Shown here: piece by piece, positions 47,560 through 60,077 of the stretch
Layout of the letters: each line of letters starts with the position of its first letter
Numbering within the stretch: the first letter of the stretch is position 1
From: Sipunculus nudus
Taxonomy: Eukaryota; Annelida; Sipuncula; Golfingiida; Sipunculidae
Reading direction: 5' to 3'
DNA: 64,000 nt
NCBI GenBank assembly: GCA_026874595.1
Contig: CM049306.1
Location: 64,548,019 to 64,612,018 of the forward strand
Program-made: the position numbers and the translations under genes
The notes under the pieces: generated by a model
Databases searched by the model: none
What the model saw: the letters and a program-made list of their open reading frames with translations, nothing else
Told to the model about the DNA's origin: nothing

Positions 47560-48576
47560 TGATTGTAGCTGGCACCACCAGTCTTATATACAACGAAGAG
47601 ATATATACATATGCCCAATGTCAGACTGATATGTCAAACCCCTCCTGTGAAATAAGCAGGGACATACACTGTGCAAAAATTATTGTAAGTGGTACCACCA
47701 GTCTTGTACACTATAAGGTTACCTGATATGTATAAACATGCCCAATTTTAGGCTGATGTATCAAATTCCTCTGCAGAAATAAGCAGGCGCTAACACTGCA
47801 AAAGTCAATGTAGGTGGCACCACCTGTCTTGTAAATGAGAAAACCATCAAAGACACATAGACAGGTCAAAATATCAGGCCAATACATCAAACTTCCCCAG
47901 AATTTGATGCACTGGGCTGACATGGCTTAGGTGAGTAAGGCAGTAGCCCACGAGTGAACTGTGACAATATGCTGCCTCAAGCTACTGCACTGAGTGAACT
48001 CTTGACCTGTACTTGGCTGCACTGAGAGAACTCTTGACCTGTTGCATAATCTGACACAGTTGGCAGTCTGCCAAAGCTATAAATAGATCCAGGCTGAACT
48101 TTTGTGCCAAATCTGATGCAGTGAGCAGCCTGCCAAAGCTATAAATAGAATGCAGCTACTGCACTGAGTGAACTCTTGACCTATACCTGGCTGCACTTTT
48201 TCCAATCCTGGCACTGTGCCAAAACTATTTATAGAGCTGACATAATCTTGGCTAATGGCCAACATCAAGGCACTGGCAATCTGCCAATGGTAAACCAAGT
48301 GCTGCCATCTGAACACAAAAGTGGTCCCTACTTGAAATAACTTTGAAATTTATTTTCCAAATACAAAATGCTTTTCAGCTGACTTTTTATAAAAAAGAAA
48401 TAAGGAATATATGTAAAATTATTGAGGGTGCATGCTGAATGCAAAATTAAAATACAGATATATCTCACTGAAGGCAAATTCTTGAATTAAGTTGAGTAGG
48501 GATACCAATAATTTATAACCCACGTACAGTTGTCTTTATATAGCCACAGAGAGCAGAATATCCATGATTGTAACAT
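47560..48576 (+). mobile_element. B-family internal region
   Basis: It runs from TGATTGTAGCTGGCACCACC through TAGACAGGTCAAAATATCAG, the GCACTGAGTGAACTC minisatellite and CTATAAATAGA, matching 32391-33390 block for block. It stops at ATCCATGATTGTAACAT, where the orientation flips. Confidence 0.75.
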
Positions 48577-49190
48577 CTGGTCAAGTTGTTTGATATTGCA
48601 CAGAAATGATCCTAGGGTAGTGCTTTCTGAAGTTTGTTCAAATATTCTCACTTCAGTGATATTTGGCTGAGTTACAGGAAGCTTAATTTAGTCATATGCC
48701 ATAACAGCCCATGTTAGCTCAGTGGCTACAAAGATCTTCTTCTCAAAAACCACTGGGCCAAATTCTTAAATCTCACACATTAATTATCCTTAGATGTTGA
48801 TAATTCAAGTTTGTTCAAATGGTTTTGGTTCAGTGATTTTGGCTGAGTTATGGGAAGCTTAACTTAGCCATTTTGCTGTATTTTCCCATATGTGTTATAA
48901 ACCTGCAAAACGTATTTTGACTGACGCCACTGAGGCCAATTTGTTTAACATTTTACAAGAATAATCCCCTGAATAATTTTTATAATAATTGTCTTTTGTG
49001 GTTCCAAAGAATGAATTTTGGCTGAACGATAAAGATTGAATTGAGTTATTTTACCATACATGTTAGCTGTGTGAAGCAGATAAATCTAGCCTGGCACAAG
49101 TTTATCAGCATCCATTACATCATGCCTCTAGACATTTAGATTTTAGGTTATCTATGTTTCATATTGACAAGAATGTTTTTTAAAAGCTTT
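48577..49190 (-). mobile_element. inverted B fragment
   Basis: The reverse complement of this stretch matches B sequence at about 18955-19555 and 57000-57395, for example ATTTCTGTGCGATATTAAA read backwards at 48590-48610. It forms an inverted joint with the forward B block to its left and lies head-on to the B start at 49195. Confidence 0.75.
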
Positions 49191-49339
49191 TAAACAAGGC
49201 GTACAGGCTTATGCAAACCTGTGCAATGAGATTACTCCAGGTATAATGCTTCAATGCTGGACCATTACTTTTCAAGAACATGTGTAACATGTATATGAAC
49301 AATGCAAGTACTAAAAACTTAGAACAAGAAACAATTAAA

Positions 49340-50771
49340 CTAGATGACCAGAGGTCACGTGCTTGCCGGAAATGATGTAATGTTAGTCAGATGAATGAGC
49401 AATATCAAAGTGAAAGAAAATAAGCCATCATTTGTAAAGATTGGACCAATATTAACAAAGTTCTGAAGAATATAAGATTTTGATATGTTTTGGTCACCTT
49501 GACCTTGGACTTATTTGAATAATAAACATAGGCCTTCCAGATATCGTTACGAAAAATAACAAGAGTAAGTTACAAAGCAATTCCTGCAAAACGGTGGCCA
49601 GTAGAATTCTATATGTTAGACGCAAGAACCAGGAAGCAGGCGAAATGAAGAACAACTGAAAAACACACTAACATAGTGACAAACTAACCCAAGATTGAGA
49701 CCAGATGACTTAATTATGTTATGAAAAAACCTCAGAGGAAGATTATAAGCTATAGTTTATGTAATTGAGGTTTATAGTTTTGGAGATATGGGCAAAAAAT
49801 GATATGTTGTGGAAGTTTGGGTGCAATGCCCCCTAGCGGCCATATCTGGAAAATGAAAAATTTGTTTCATTATTTTAGTGTAAGACATAAGATGTAATAG
49901 TTTTAACAGGAATCTTTCAAAACTGTGGCCTGTAGAATGTTATATGTGAGACACAAGAAAGAGCAAGCAGGTGATTTGAGGACAACTGACAATCAGACAG
50001 ACATCCTGACAAAGGGACACAAGATTGAGACCAGATGACCAAACGAGTTCATGAAGAAAGACTTAGAGGAAAAAAATAAACTATAGTTTTTGTAATTGAG
50101 GCTTATAATTTTGGAGATATTGCCAAAACATGATATGTTGTAGAGGTTTGCACCCAGTGCCCCCTTGCGGCCGAATTCAAAAAATGAAAAAATTATTTCG
50201 AGATAATAGTGTAGGACTTATGAAAAGTCAGTTTCAAAAAGATTCCTGCAAAACTGTGGCCTCCAGGGCAAGATTACTGAAATCTCGAAATATCTCGTTT
50301 GACGAGATATTATACGAGATATTGTGAGACTCTTAATAGAATCTTGTAGTACTAGGTGAATGGTACCTGAAGCAAAAAACTAGACCTCTGTAGCTTTAAA
50401 ACTGACAAATTTAGAAAAATATCAGCACTTTTCCCCATGGTTACTGCAAATTGAGTCAGCTACACACCAGAAGACAGGCCTTGGAATGACGATTAAAATG
50501 AGCTACTGTTGAAGTAGATACGACCAATATTAACACAGATATGAACAAAAAACCGTTTTGTATACTTTTGATGACCTTGACCTTGACATTTGACCTATAA
50601 TGCCAAAAAACAATAGGCTTCCAGGACTTTGCTTGTCTACCAGCTGTGTAAGTTTGAAAGCAATTGCTGAAAAATTGTGGCCTGTAGAGAGTCCACAGAC
50701 AGACAGACAAACAAACAGACATCCATGACTGACCAACCTGCTTGCAGAAATCGAAGATATCCGGCAAGCAA
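49340..50771 (+). mobile_element. C-family solo element, complete (1.43 kb)
   Basis: It starts CTAGATGACCAGAGGTCACG with GCTTGCCGGAAAT and ends in a single hairpin, last arm ATATCCGGCAAGC plus AA. CTCF-like motifs lie at 49822-49844 and 50155-50173, a TCTCGTTTGACGAGA module near 50292 and TGACCTTGACCTTGACATT near 50573. Flanks CAATTAAA and CAAACATCACTGCTG are contiguous in B copies at 16690, 60210 and 63477, so the insertion is exact with no target duplication. This copy is the best reference for the family. Confidence 0.88.
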
Positions 50772-50818
50772 CAAACATCACTGCTGCAATTCTGGCATGG
50801 GTGCACACAACATAAAAA

Positions 50819-53607
50819 CTAGAATATGGGTAGTCAATAAGCGACCACATAAATCCTCCAAAAACAGAGTGGGAAAGGTGAAGTGAGGCATGGATTGAGT
50901 GGCAAGGGGAAATAGAGTGAGGTGTGTTGCATAATAGCCTTGATGTCTGTAGCTGAAATGTGTATGTAGGTTGCACCACCTACCACAAAATCTAGTAAGC
51001 TGTCCAAGATGTATAAACATGCAAAATTTTAGGCAGATAAGTCAAACCACTACTGAGATATGAGTGATTTTAGCCCACGGCAGACAAAAAGATGGACACT
51101 GTGCAAAAATGGTGGCAGGTGGCACCACCAATTTTGTGTAAGATTAAGAGATATGTGAGATCTATACACATGCAAAATTTCAGGGTGTTATGTCAAACCA
51201 GTCCTGATATATAAGCCTGAATGTGTCCAGCGTATACATAAATATAGGTGGTGGCACCTGCCACAAAGTCAAGAAAGCTATCCAAGATGTATAAACATGA
51301 AAAATTTTAGGCAGACAAGTCACAACACTACTGAGATATGAGTAATTTACCCACGGCAGACAAACAGACGAATGCTGTGCAAAAATGGTGGCAGGAGGCA
51401 CCACCAATTTTGTGTATGATTAAAAGTGATGTGAGATCTATACACATGCAAAATTTCAAGGGGATATGTCAAACCAGTCCTGAGATATAAGCCTGAATGT
51501 GTGCAGCATATACAAAAATGTAGGTGGTGCCACCTGCCAAAAAATCCAGAAAGCTATCTAAGATGTATAAACATGCAAAATTTTAGGCAGATAAGTCAAA
51601 CCACTACTGAGATATGAGTGATTTTAGCCCACGGCAGACAAACAGATGGACGCTGTGCAAAAATGGTGGCAGGTGGCACCATCAATTTTGTGTATGATTA
51701 AGAGCTATATGAGATCTATACACATGCAAAATTTCAGGGGGATATGTCAAACCAGTCCTGAGATATAAGCCTGAATGTGTGCAGCGTATACATAAATGCA
51801 GGTGGCGCCACCTGCCACAAAATCCAGAAAGCTATCCAAGATGTATAAACCTGCAAAATTTTAGGCAGATATGGCAAACCACTGCCGAGATATAAGTGAT
51901 TTTATCCCACGGCAAACAAACAGACGGATGCTGTGCAAAAATGATTGCAGGTGGCGCGACCAGTTTTGTGTATGATAAAGAGATATGTGAGATCTAAAAA
52001 CATGTAAAATTTTTGCCCAATCGGTCAAATGGTTCCTGAGATATGAGCTTAGAGGTGTGCAGCGTAAATTTGAATGTAGGTGGCGCCACCTGTCATAAAA
52101 CAAGAAAGCTGTCAAGGATGTATAAACCTGCAAAATTTTAGGCAGATAAGTCAAACCACTACTGAGATATGAGTGATTTTAGCCCACGGCAGACAAAAAG
52201 ATGGACACTGTGCAAAAATGGTGGCAGGTGGCACCACCAATTTTGTGTAAGATTAAGAGATATGTGAGATCTATACACATGCAAAATTTCAGGGTGTTAT
52301 GTCAAACCAGTCCTGATATATAAGCCTGAATGTGTGCAGCGTATACATAAATATAGGTGGTGGCACCTGCCACAAAGTCAAGAAAGCTATCCAAGATGTA
52401 TAAACATGAAAAATTTTAGGCAGATAAGTCACACCACTACTGAGATATGAGTGATTTTACCCACGGCAGACAAACAGACGAACGCTGTGCAAAAATGGTG
52501 GCAGGAGGCACCACCAATTTTGTGTATGATTAAAAGTGATGTGAGATCTATACACATGCAAAATTTCAAGGGGATATGTCAAACCAGTCCTGAGATATAA
52601 GCCTGAATGTGTGCAGCATATACAAAAATGTAGGTGGTGCCACCTGCCAAAAAATCCAGAAAGCTATCTAAGATGTATAAACATGCAAAATTTTAGGCAG
52701 ATAAGTCAAACCACTACTGAGATATGAGTGATTTTAGCCCACGGCAGACAAACAGACGGAAGCTGTGCAAAAATGGTGGCAGGTGGCACCATCAATTTTG
52801 TGTATGATTAAGAGCTATATGAGATCTATACACATGCAAAATTTCAGGGGGATATGTCAAACCAGTCCTGAGATATAAGCCTGAATGTGTGCAGCGTATA
52901 CATAAATGCAGGTGGCGCCACCTGCCATAAAATCCAGAAAGCTATCCAAGATGTATAAACCTGCAAAATTTTAGGCAGATATGGCAAACCACTGCCGAGA
53001 TATAAGTGATTTTATCCCACGGCAAACAAACAGACGGATGCTGTGCAAAAATGATTGCAGGTGGCGCGACCAGTTTTGTGTATGATAAAGAGATATGTGA
53101 GATCTAAAAACATGTAAAATTTTTGCCCAATCGGTCAAATGGTTCCTGAGATATGAGCTTAGAGGTGTGCAGCGTAAATTTGAATGTAGGTGGCGCCACC
53201 TGTCATAAACCAAGAAAGCTGTCAAGGATGTATAAACCTGCAAAATTTCAGGTGGATAAGTCAAACCACTGCCGAGATATGAGTGATTTTATCCAAAGGC
53301 AGATGAACAGATGGACGCTGTGCAAGAATGGTTGTAGGTGGCACCACCAGTTTTGTGTATGATAAAGAGCTGTGGAAGATCTATACACATGCAAAATTTT
53401 GGCCCAACTGGTCAAACAGTTCCTGAGATATAAGCTTGGATGTCTGCAGCATAAACGTGATGTAGGTGGCACCACCTGTCATAAAATCAAGAAAGCTGTC
53501 AAAGATGTATACTCATGCAAAATTTCAGGTTGAAAAGTCCAACCAATGCAGAGATATGAGTGTTTTTATCCCAAGGCAGATGAACAGATGGACGCTGTGC
53601 AAAAATC
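50819..53607 (+). mobile_element. D-family element, 3' hairpin lost
   Basis: It starts CTAGAATATGGGTAGTC after CATAAAAA of B, with a GTAGTC...GCGACC remnant of the 5' hairpin. The core has GGTGGCRCCACC modules, exact at 51802, 52080, 52910 and 53188. It ends at GCTGTGCAAAAATCTAAGA, where B resumes without the GCGGATAC hairpin. Confidence 0.75.
51031..53248 (+). repeat. 1109-bp direct tandem duplication
   Basis: AGGCAGATAAGTCAAACCAC and the following kilobase start at 51031 and again at 52140. The two copies differ at only a few scattered positions. This is the most recent large rearrangement visible, probably unequal exchange within the D array. Confidence 0.88.
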
Positions 53608-53813
53608 TAAGAGAATGCAGTTAGAAAAAAAATAAACAAATGATGACTGATGACTGATTATTTGCAAAAAATTTGCCAGTTTTTAGATAGGTATGGTTGA
53701 CTAGAGACGACACATGATGCACTGACGCACAATGGATGATGCAGCAACATTGCATAAGCTCACAGGTTCGCTAAAAATCCGATGATTTTTTAGATGACAA
53801 ATCTTTTGGAAAA

Positions 53814-55708
53814 CAAGGGACCCATCGGTCACGGCGCTCAGCTGAAGTTTGAAATTTTTGCAAATGCAAAATATGCAAAATATTCTACTGTAATGTTTTT
53901 CATTTATATAAGCATATGAGAAGCTAAGAGGAAAGGGGCCCTCCTACTTGGTTATAGTAAAGTTCTTAATATATGATTGCAAACTAATACTCTGACAAGA
54001 CTGTCATGAAGAAAAACAGTGACAAATTTGAGATACTGTGATGCATATGAAAAATTTACAGATGGACAGCCAAATGGACAGAATGGACTAATACCTAAAT
54101 TTCACTTTCAAGGGAATAATGCATTTAAGCTTATATATAAGCCTATTTTTTTAGCATATCCACTTTTTCCATTAATAGTTTTTATCTGATTCATTTTTTT
54201 TTTATTTACAAGTTTTATAAATTTGTAATAAAAAAACTGAAAATATAAGTTAAAATATTAGAATTCAAAGTTGCAATTATTATATATCCAGAGTGTAGCT
54301 CATATTGGGTCATATTATGCATACACATATATTTTATTATTTTTAAATCACTAATGTTTAAACTGAATTTAAAAGAGAATAGTGCCACAACATGGCATCT
54401 AGAAGATTTTTCCTTGAATCACTTTTAAAAAGTTTTGCACATTGGAGTTTTCAGTACATGCTTAATTTTATTCACTGAAATGAAATAAAAGATTCAGTAA
54501 ATTTGATAAAATAAAAACATCTTTTCAAATAAAGTATACACACATGTTGGTTGAATGAGGGACAAACAATATCATTGTGCTAATTACTATCTCAGCTATA
54601 ATTTTTTATTACTGGAATTAATAGTCAATTTCACACCTGGTGAAGTTTTTACTCTTCTGAAGTAAGGAATTACTTATCTGATGAACATCCACACTTTCAT
54701 AGCAATACACCACTTTGTGGACACAATTAAATGTGCACTTTAATCATTGTAACCCTGGTGCTACAATACAAAATCTAAAATGTAGCATAGCCAAGAATAA
54801 AATAAAATACAGAAAATTATAACATTCACATAGTTAATGCACCATCTGGAAGGGGGGGGGGGAGTACAGGGCAGAGGGGAAGCCTGCTAGTAGTGGCCAA
54901 GCTGAGCCAAGGCAAGCTGCCTGGGGTCTGTTACAAAATGCAAGTGAAGGCTGTACTACCAGGTGGACTGGATGTAAACAACACTTGACATGGTGTATGG
55001 AAACTTGAATAAAACCTACTCTTTTCAATCAATTCCTTTGAAATTTCGGATTTTAAAAGATTAAATTCTTATCTATATATGTTGTGAAAATTAAATCAAC
55101 AGTGCTTACAGGAAAAAAACATGCTATTGCCAAAGTTGGACAAAATTTAAAGTATTGATTTTTTATTTATGCTAATAACTTGACAAATTTGTAAAATTCA
55201 GATCTAATTTTGGGTAAAAAATTGAACCTTGATTAAATAAAGTTATATTCCTGAAAAAAAAGTCTCCAGCTTCAGCAATTCTCATGTTAGGTGAGTAAAT
55301 ATATTTCCTGATTTTTTCAAAATCGCATTATATTTGGCCCATAACTCCCAAATAATACCCAATACTGACCTAATTTTTGGTATGTTCATAGAAAATGTAT
55401 GGAAGAATATGAATACTAAATATGATGAAAAACAGATTAGTGGTTTTGATATTAGGCAGCCTTGGAGTGTAACAATGGTTTTTTACGGAAAAACAGAGGT
55501 TTTTCCTTAATATCTTGAAGCAACAAAGTCCTAATGACCCAATTTTCGGTATTGTAGGAGATTTTGGGGACATCTAATTGTATGGAAAATTTTGGATTGG
55601 TAGGTCGTACGGTTTTAAAACGTGCCCTGTTAACGGCCGGCCGGCCGCAGGGACAATGGACAAAAGACCACTACTATAGCTCAGATGACTTATAGTCAGC
55701 TGAGCTAA
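53814..55708 (+). mobile_element. A2-family element, complete, shorter
   Basis: It starts CAAGGGACCCATCGGTCACG with GCTCAGCTG and ends GTCAGCTGAGCTAA after GGCCGGCCGGCCGCAGG. Flanks (GATGACAAATCTTTTGGAAAA and ATTGGTGATGCTAGC) rejoin to B sequence at 56585-56620. The 54840-54960 part is GC-richer but matches A2 internal sequence near 27090, so it is not an exon. Confidence 0.82.
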
Positions 55709-56740
55709 AAATTGGTGATGCTAGCTCCTTCCCTTTTTGAGAAAGCTATGACACACGACGGACGACGGAAGACAGACAATCATTGCATAAGCTCACAGAT
55801 TTGCTAAAAATGCAAACCAAGTTTTTTTCAAACAGCTGAAAGATATAGTTCCAATAATCTGGGAATTCTGCATCTAGACATTGTGTCTAGACGTCTAGAC
55901 GCTGTGTCTAGATGTTTAGACACATTGTCTAGACACCCGCCAGAGCCAGGTCAGTTGCCATATTGATGTCTGGACCCCACCTGGTTGTACTGAGTGACCT
56001 CTTGAATTGGCTGCTGAATCTCAGCATGTTGTCAAATCTGTTTTCAAACACAGAAAGCCTTTTCAATTGGCTACAATGCTTTTTTAAAGCTGTATTTACC
56101 CAATCTTTTCTTATAAAACTGGCAGAACACTACGATAGAATAATTCTTGTAAAGTTTAAAGCTTAACAGTTTCATCATAAATCAGTGTATAAGCTAGAAG
56201 AGTTTAAAATTACATTTTCGCTTGTAAAAAACAGATAATGTAGGTGGCACCACCAATACCTCTATTTCAGATATGACATATGTGACAAACATTGGTATAA
56301 AATTTGGTGATTATAGCTCTAGCCCTTTCTGAGATTTTAAATTTAGTGTGCTTTCTTGGACAGATGACTAAGTTCAACCTCCTGTAATTCGGCCAAAATT
56401 CTCCAAACATGAATCATTTGAACAAACTCGAGAGAGATTGCTCCAGGGTTCATTTCTGTGAAATATTGGACAATTTGGCTGGACAGTTTCGGAGAAGAAG
56501 GTTTTCAAGCTTTTTTAGCTTTTTCCCTATAAAATCTAAGAAAATGCAGTTAGAAAAAATAAACAAAATATGATAGAGTTTTTCAGATGACTGATTATTT
56601 GCAAAAAAATTGGTGATGCTAGCTCCTGCTGTTTTTGAGATAGCTATGGTTAACATACAGTTGACCACGACGTACAACGTATGACGCATGATACACGATG
56701 GACAACTCCGCACCATCGCATAAGCTCACAGGTTCGCTAA
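55709..56740 (+). mobile_element. B-family 3' parts with two consecutive ends
   Basis: One B end lies at about 55807 (CACAGATTTGCTAA) and the next at 56740 (CACAGGTTCGCTAA). Between them is a GTCTAGAC cluster (55872-55936), a few non-B bases and a normal B 3' half from about 55945. Confidence 0.65.
55872..55936. repeat. GTCTAGAC palindrome cluster
   Basis: TCTAGACATTGTGTCTAGAC, GTCTAGACGCTGTGTCTAGA and TTTAGACACATTGTCTAGAC follow each other. GTCTAGACGTCTAGAC is a perfect 16-bp palindrome. The whole 65 bp can fold in several registers. Confidence 0.8.
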
Positions 56741-57647
56741 AAAAGAAATCAGGAATATATGTTAAATTAATACGGATGCATACTGAATGCAAAATTAAAA
56801 TACAGATATATCTCATTGACGGCAAATTCCTGAATTAAGTTGAGTAGGATACCAATAATTTATAATCCATGTACAGTTAGCCACAGAGTAGCTGAATATC
56901 CATGGTTGTAACATTGCCTGGTATGATGAATAACTAAAATCATAAATCTAAATTTTTTAAAAGCTTTTAAAAAAACTTTTTTGTCAATATTAACCAAAGA
57001 TAACCTGAAATTATTATAGGAATTATTGTAGGAATTATTCTTGTAAAATATTTAACAAACTCGCTTCAGTGGCATCAGTCGAAAACGTTTCGCAGGTTTA
57101 AAACTCATATAGTACAATACAGCAAACTGGCTAAAAAAAAGCACTGAACCAAAACCATTTGAACAAATCTCAATTATCAACAACAGAGGATAATTAATGT
57201 ATGAGATTTAAGAATTTGGCCCAGTGGTTTTTGAGAAGAAGACTTTGTAGCCACTGAGCTAAAATGGGCTGTTATGGCATATGACTAAATTCAGCTCCCC
57301 ATAACTTAGCCAAAAGTCACTGAAAAGACACCATTTGAACAAACTTCAGAAAGCACTACCCTAGGATCATTTCTGTGCGATATTAAACATTTTGGCCATA
57401 TGGTTTCAGAGAAGAAGTTTTTTCTAGTGTGATACAGGCACTGATGATCCTGTATAAAAAAAGCCAGTGCAGGTGGCGCCACCAATACCTCACTTTCAGA
57501 TATGACCTATGTGACCAACATTGGCACAAAATTTGGTGATGACAGCTACAGCCTTTTTTGAGATTTAAATTTTAACATGCTTTTTTACACAGTTAACAAA
57601 GTTCAACCTCCTGTAACTCGGCCAAAAATCTCTGAACTTCGAACAAA
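56741..57647 (+). mobile_element. B-family internal region
   Basis: GAAATCAGGAATATATGTTA onward matches 33197-34140 with deletions, including GGTGGCGCCACC at 57472. It stops at GAACAAACTT, where A sequence starts. Confidence 0.7.
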
Positions 57648-58871
57648 CTTATCAAGGAGACTTTTCATGGACCTATCTGGATGTAAAGTTAGAAGACTCC
57701 AGGTCCAGTGGTTATGATTTGTGCTCTGTTAACAGATGACAGCATCTTTTAAAGTCTCAAAATAGAGAAAAAAATAATTAAAAAATCGAAAAAATACAGG
57801 TGGCCCCACCAGTCTGCAAAAACTGATGAAATACTCCATGATCAATATCAATGCAAAGAATGGAGGTGATCAATGCATTAGTTGTTCAGATATTTGAGCT
57901 TTTGTATCAAATTTTTCATTATTCTGGGGGGTACCTCGGAGCCCCATAGCTTGAAGAATATGGGTAACAGAGACATTATTCCAAGTTTCCAAGGAGACTT
58001 TTCATGGACCTGTCTGGATGTGAAGAAGAGAAGATTCCAGGTCCAGTAGTTACTATTTGTGCCTTGTTAACGAACAGACGGCCAGATGGCCGGACGGACA
58101 ATGGACAAAGAGTAATTGCTTTAGCTCAGATGATTTACAGTCAGCTGAGCTAAAAATTATTAAAAAAATCGAAAAATACAGGTGGCGCCACCAGTCTGTA
58201 GTAACTGATGAAAAACTCCATGATCAATATCCATGCAAAGAATCATGGTGATAAATGCATTGGTTGTTCAGAAACTTGAGCTTTTGTATCAAGTTTTTCA
58301 TTATTCTGGGGGGTACTTCAGAGCCCTATAGCTTGAAGAATATGGGTAATAGGGACCTAATTCCAGGTTTCTGAAAAGACTTTTCATTGACCTCTCTGGA
58401 TGTAAAGTTAGAAGATTCCAGGTCCAGCAGTTACGATTTGTGCCATGTTAACAGATGACCACATCTTTTAAGGTCTCAAAAGTAGAGAAAAAAATTGTAA
58501 AAAATCGAAAAAATACAGGTGGCACCACCAGTCTGCAGAAACTGATGAAACACTCCATGATCAATATCCATGCTAAGAATCATGGTGATCAATGCATTAG
58601 TTGTTCAGATATTTGAGCTTTTTTATCAAATTTTTCATTATTTTGGGGGGTACTTCGGAGCCCCATAGCTTGAAGAATATGGGTAACAGAGACCTAATTC
58701 CAGGTCTCCAAGGAGATTTTTCATGGACCTCTCTTGATGTAAAATAAGAAGATTCCAGGTCCAGTGGTTACAATTTGTGCCTTATTAACGGACACTTAGC
58801 CGGATGGCCGGACGGAAGACGGACACAGAGTGATCGCTTTGGCTCAGATGACTTACAATCAGCTGAGCTAA
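57648..58871 (+). mobile_element. A-family 3' parts with two consecutive ends
   Basis: A modules (GGTAACAGAGAC) with A 3' hairpins ending at 58153 and 58871, each preceded by GACGGCCAGATGGCCGG or a variant. GGTGGCGCCACC lies at 58180. No A start is present, so the block is 5' truncated. Confidence 0.7.
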
Positions 58872-59036
58872 AAAACTGTAGATTTCATTCAAGTTTTCAA
58901 GCGCCATGTCTTGATTGTTGACATCAAGTTAGTGTAAATCCAGTGTGGTAGGCTGTTACATGATACCTTCACATCTGACCTACTGCCTCTGTTAGTGTCT
59001 GGGTCAGGCTGGGTCAGGCAGTAATTACCAGAGAGC

Positions 59037-59081
<45 letters not shown>

Positions 59082-59106
59082 GCTTTTTCTCTTTCTCTCT
59101 GTCTCT

Positions 59107-59150
<44 letters not shown>

Positions 59151-59347
59151 GTCTCTCACTGAAATGCCTCCCTTTCTCCCTCCATCCCATTCTATTGACG
59201 GGTACTATAAACCAGATTAATTAGCTACAAATATTGAAGCCATTTAGAAATGTTAAATAAACTGAAATATTCCAAATCACATATAGGTTATACTGAAAAT
59301 GTAAAGTAATTAACATTTTTAAACCTGGAAAAAAATGATGAATGGAA
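58872..59347. repeat. A2-like reverse fragment and (CT)n microsatellite
   Basis: 58872-58940 matches the reverse complement of A2 sequence near 38150-38215. A CTCTCT tract with TTT interruptions follows at 59036-59160, then about 180 bp of unique AT-rich DNA. Confidence 0.7.
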
Positions 59348-60077
59348 CAAGTGACCCATGGGTCATGACGCTCAGCCGACTGACATGTTGACAATATGTC
59401 CTTTCACAGGCAACAAATTATGATAATGTAGGTGGCATCATTGTTCATGTATATATTAGCTAAAGTTCACTAAGACCCATAGCACAACAAATTTGATGGC
59501 AATCCAACGAGCCTTTCCTGAGAAATCTAGCAATTTGTGTGTATTTTGCATTATTTCTGGGGTGCTCAAACTGACTCCAAAACCCTGAGAATATAGGTCA
59601 GGTTGGGGGGTGCTTATAAGCCCCATAGCTCTGAGAATATGGGTAACAGAGACCTAATTCTAGGTTTTCAAGGAGACTTTTCATGGACCTATCTGGATGC
59701 AAAGTTAGAAAATTTTAGGTCCAGCGTTTACAGATAGTGCCCTGTTAACAGATGACGGCATCTTTTAAGGTCTCAAAATAGAGAAAAAAAATGTGTTAAA
59801 ACTTTGGTTTTAACACTGGAGCTTTTGTATAAACTTTAAGTTATTCTGGGAGGTACCTCTAAGCCCCATAGCTCGGAGGATATGGGTAACAGAGACCAGA
59901 TTTTAGGTTTCCATGGGGATTTTCATGGACCTCCCAGGATGTCAAGTTAGAAGATTCTAGAACCAATATTTATGATTTGTGCCCTGTTATTAGATGACCA
60001 CATCTTTGAAGGTCTTAAAAGAAAGACAAGGGACCCATGGGTCACTGTGCTCAGCTGAAGTTGACCTTGAAGGTAAA
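59348..60077 (+). mobile_element. A 5' part and A2-type 5' end
   Basis: CAAGTGACCCATGGGTCATG with GCTCAGCCGAC opens an A element whose modules run to about 60025. A second start, CAAGGGACCCATGGGTCACT with GCTCAGCTG, follows at 60027 and is cut after 50 bp by the B start at 60078. No matching 3' ends are near. Confidence 0.7.

Larger units (their letters stand above)
49195..53774 (+). mobile_element. B-family element with nested C and D
   Basis: It starts CAAGGCGTACAGGCTTATG, a mutated 5' hairpin, and has GCAAACCTGTG. It ends CACAGGTTCGCTAA after GACGCACAATGGATGATG. C7 (49340-50771) and a D block (50819-53607) lie inside. After D the sequence jumps directly into the last 170 bp of B, so most of B is deleted. 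Confidence 0.7.

Noticed and set aside
54834-55028. GC-richer segment as possible exon
   Set aside because: It matches A2 internal sequence near 27090 and 37350, where no shared reading frame is kept.
59036-59160. (CT)n tract as regulatory GAGA cluster
   Set aside because: Simple microsatellite with interruptions; nothing around it supports a regulatory role.
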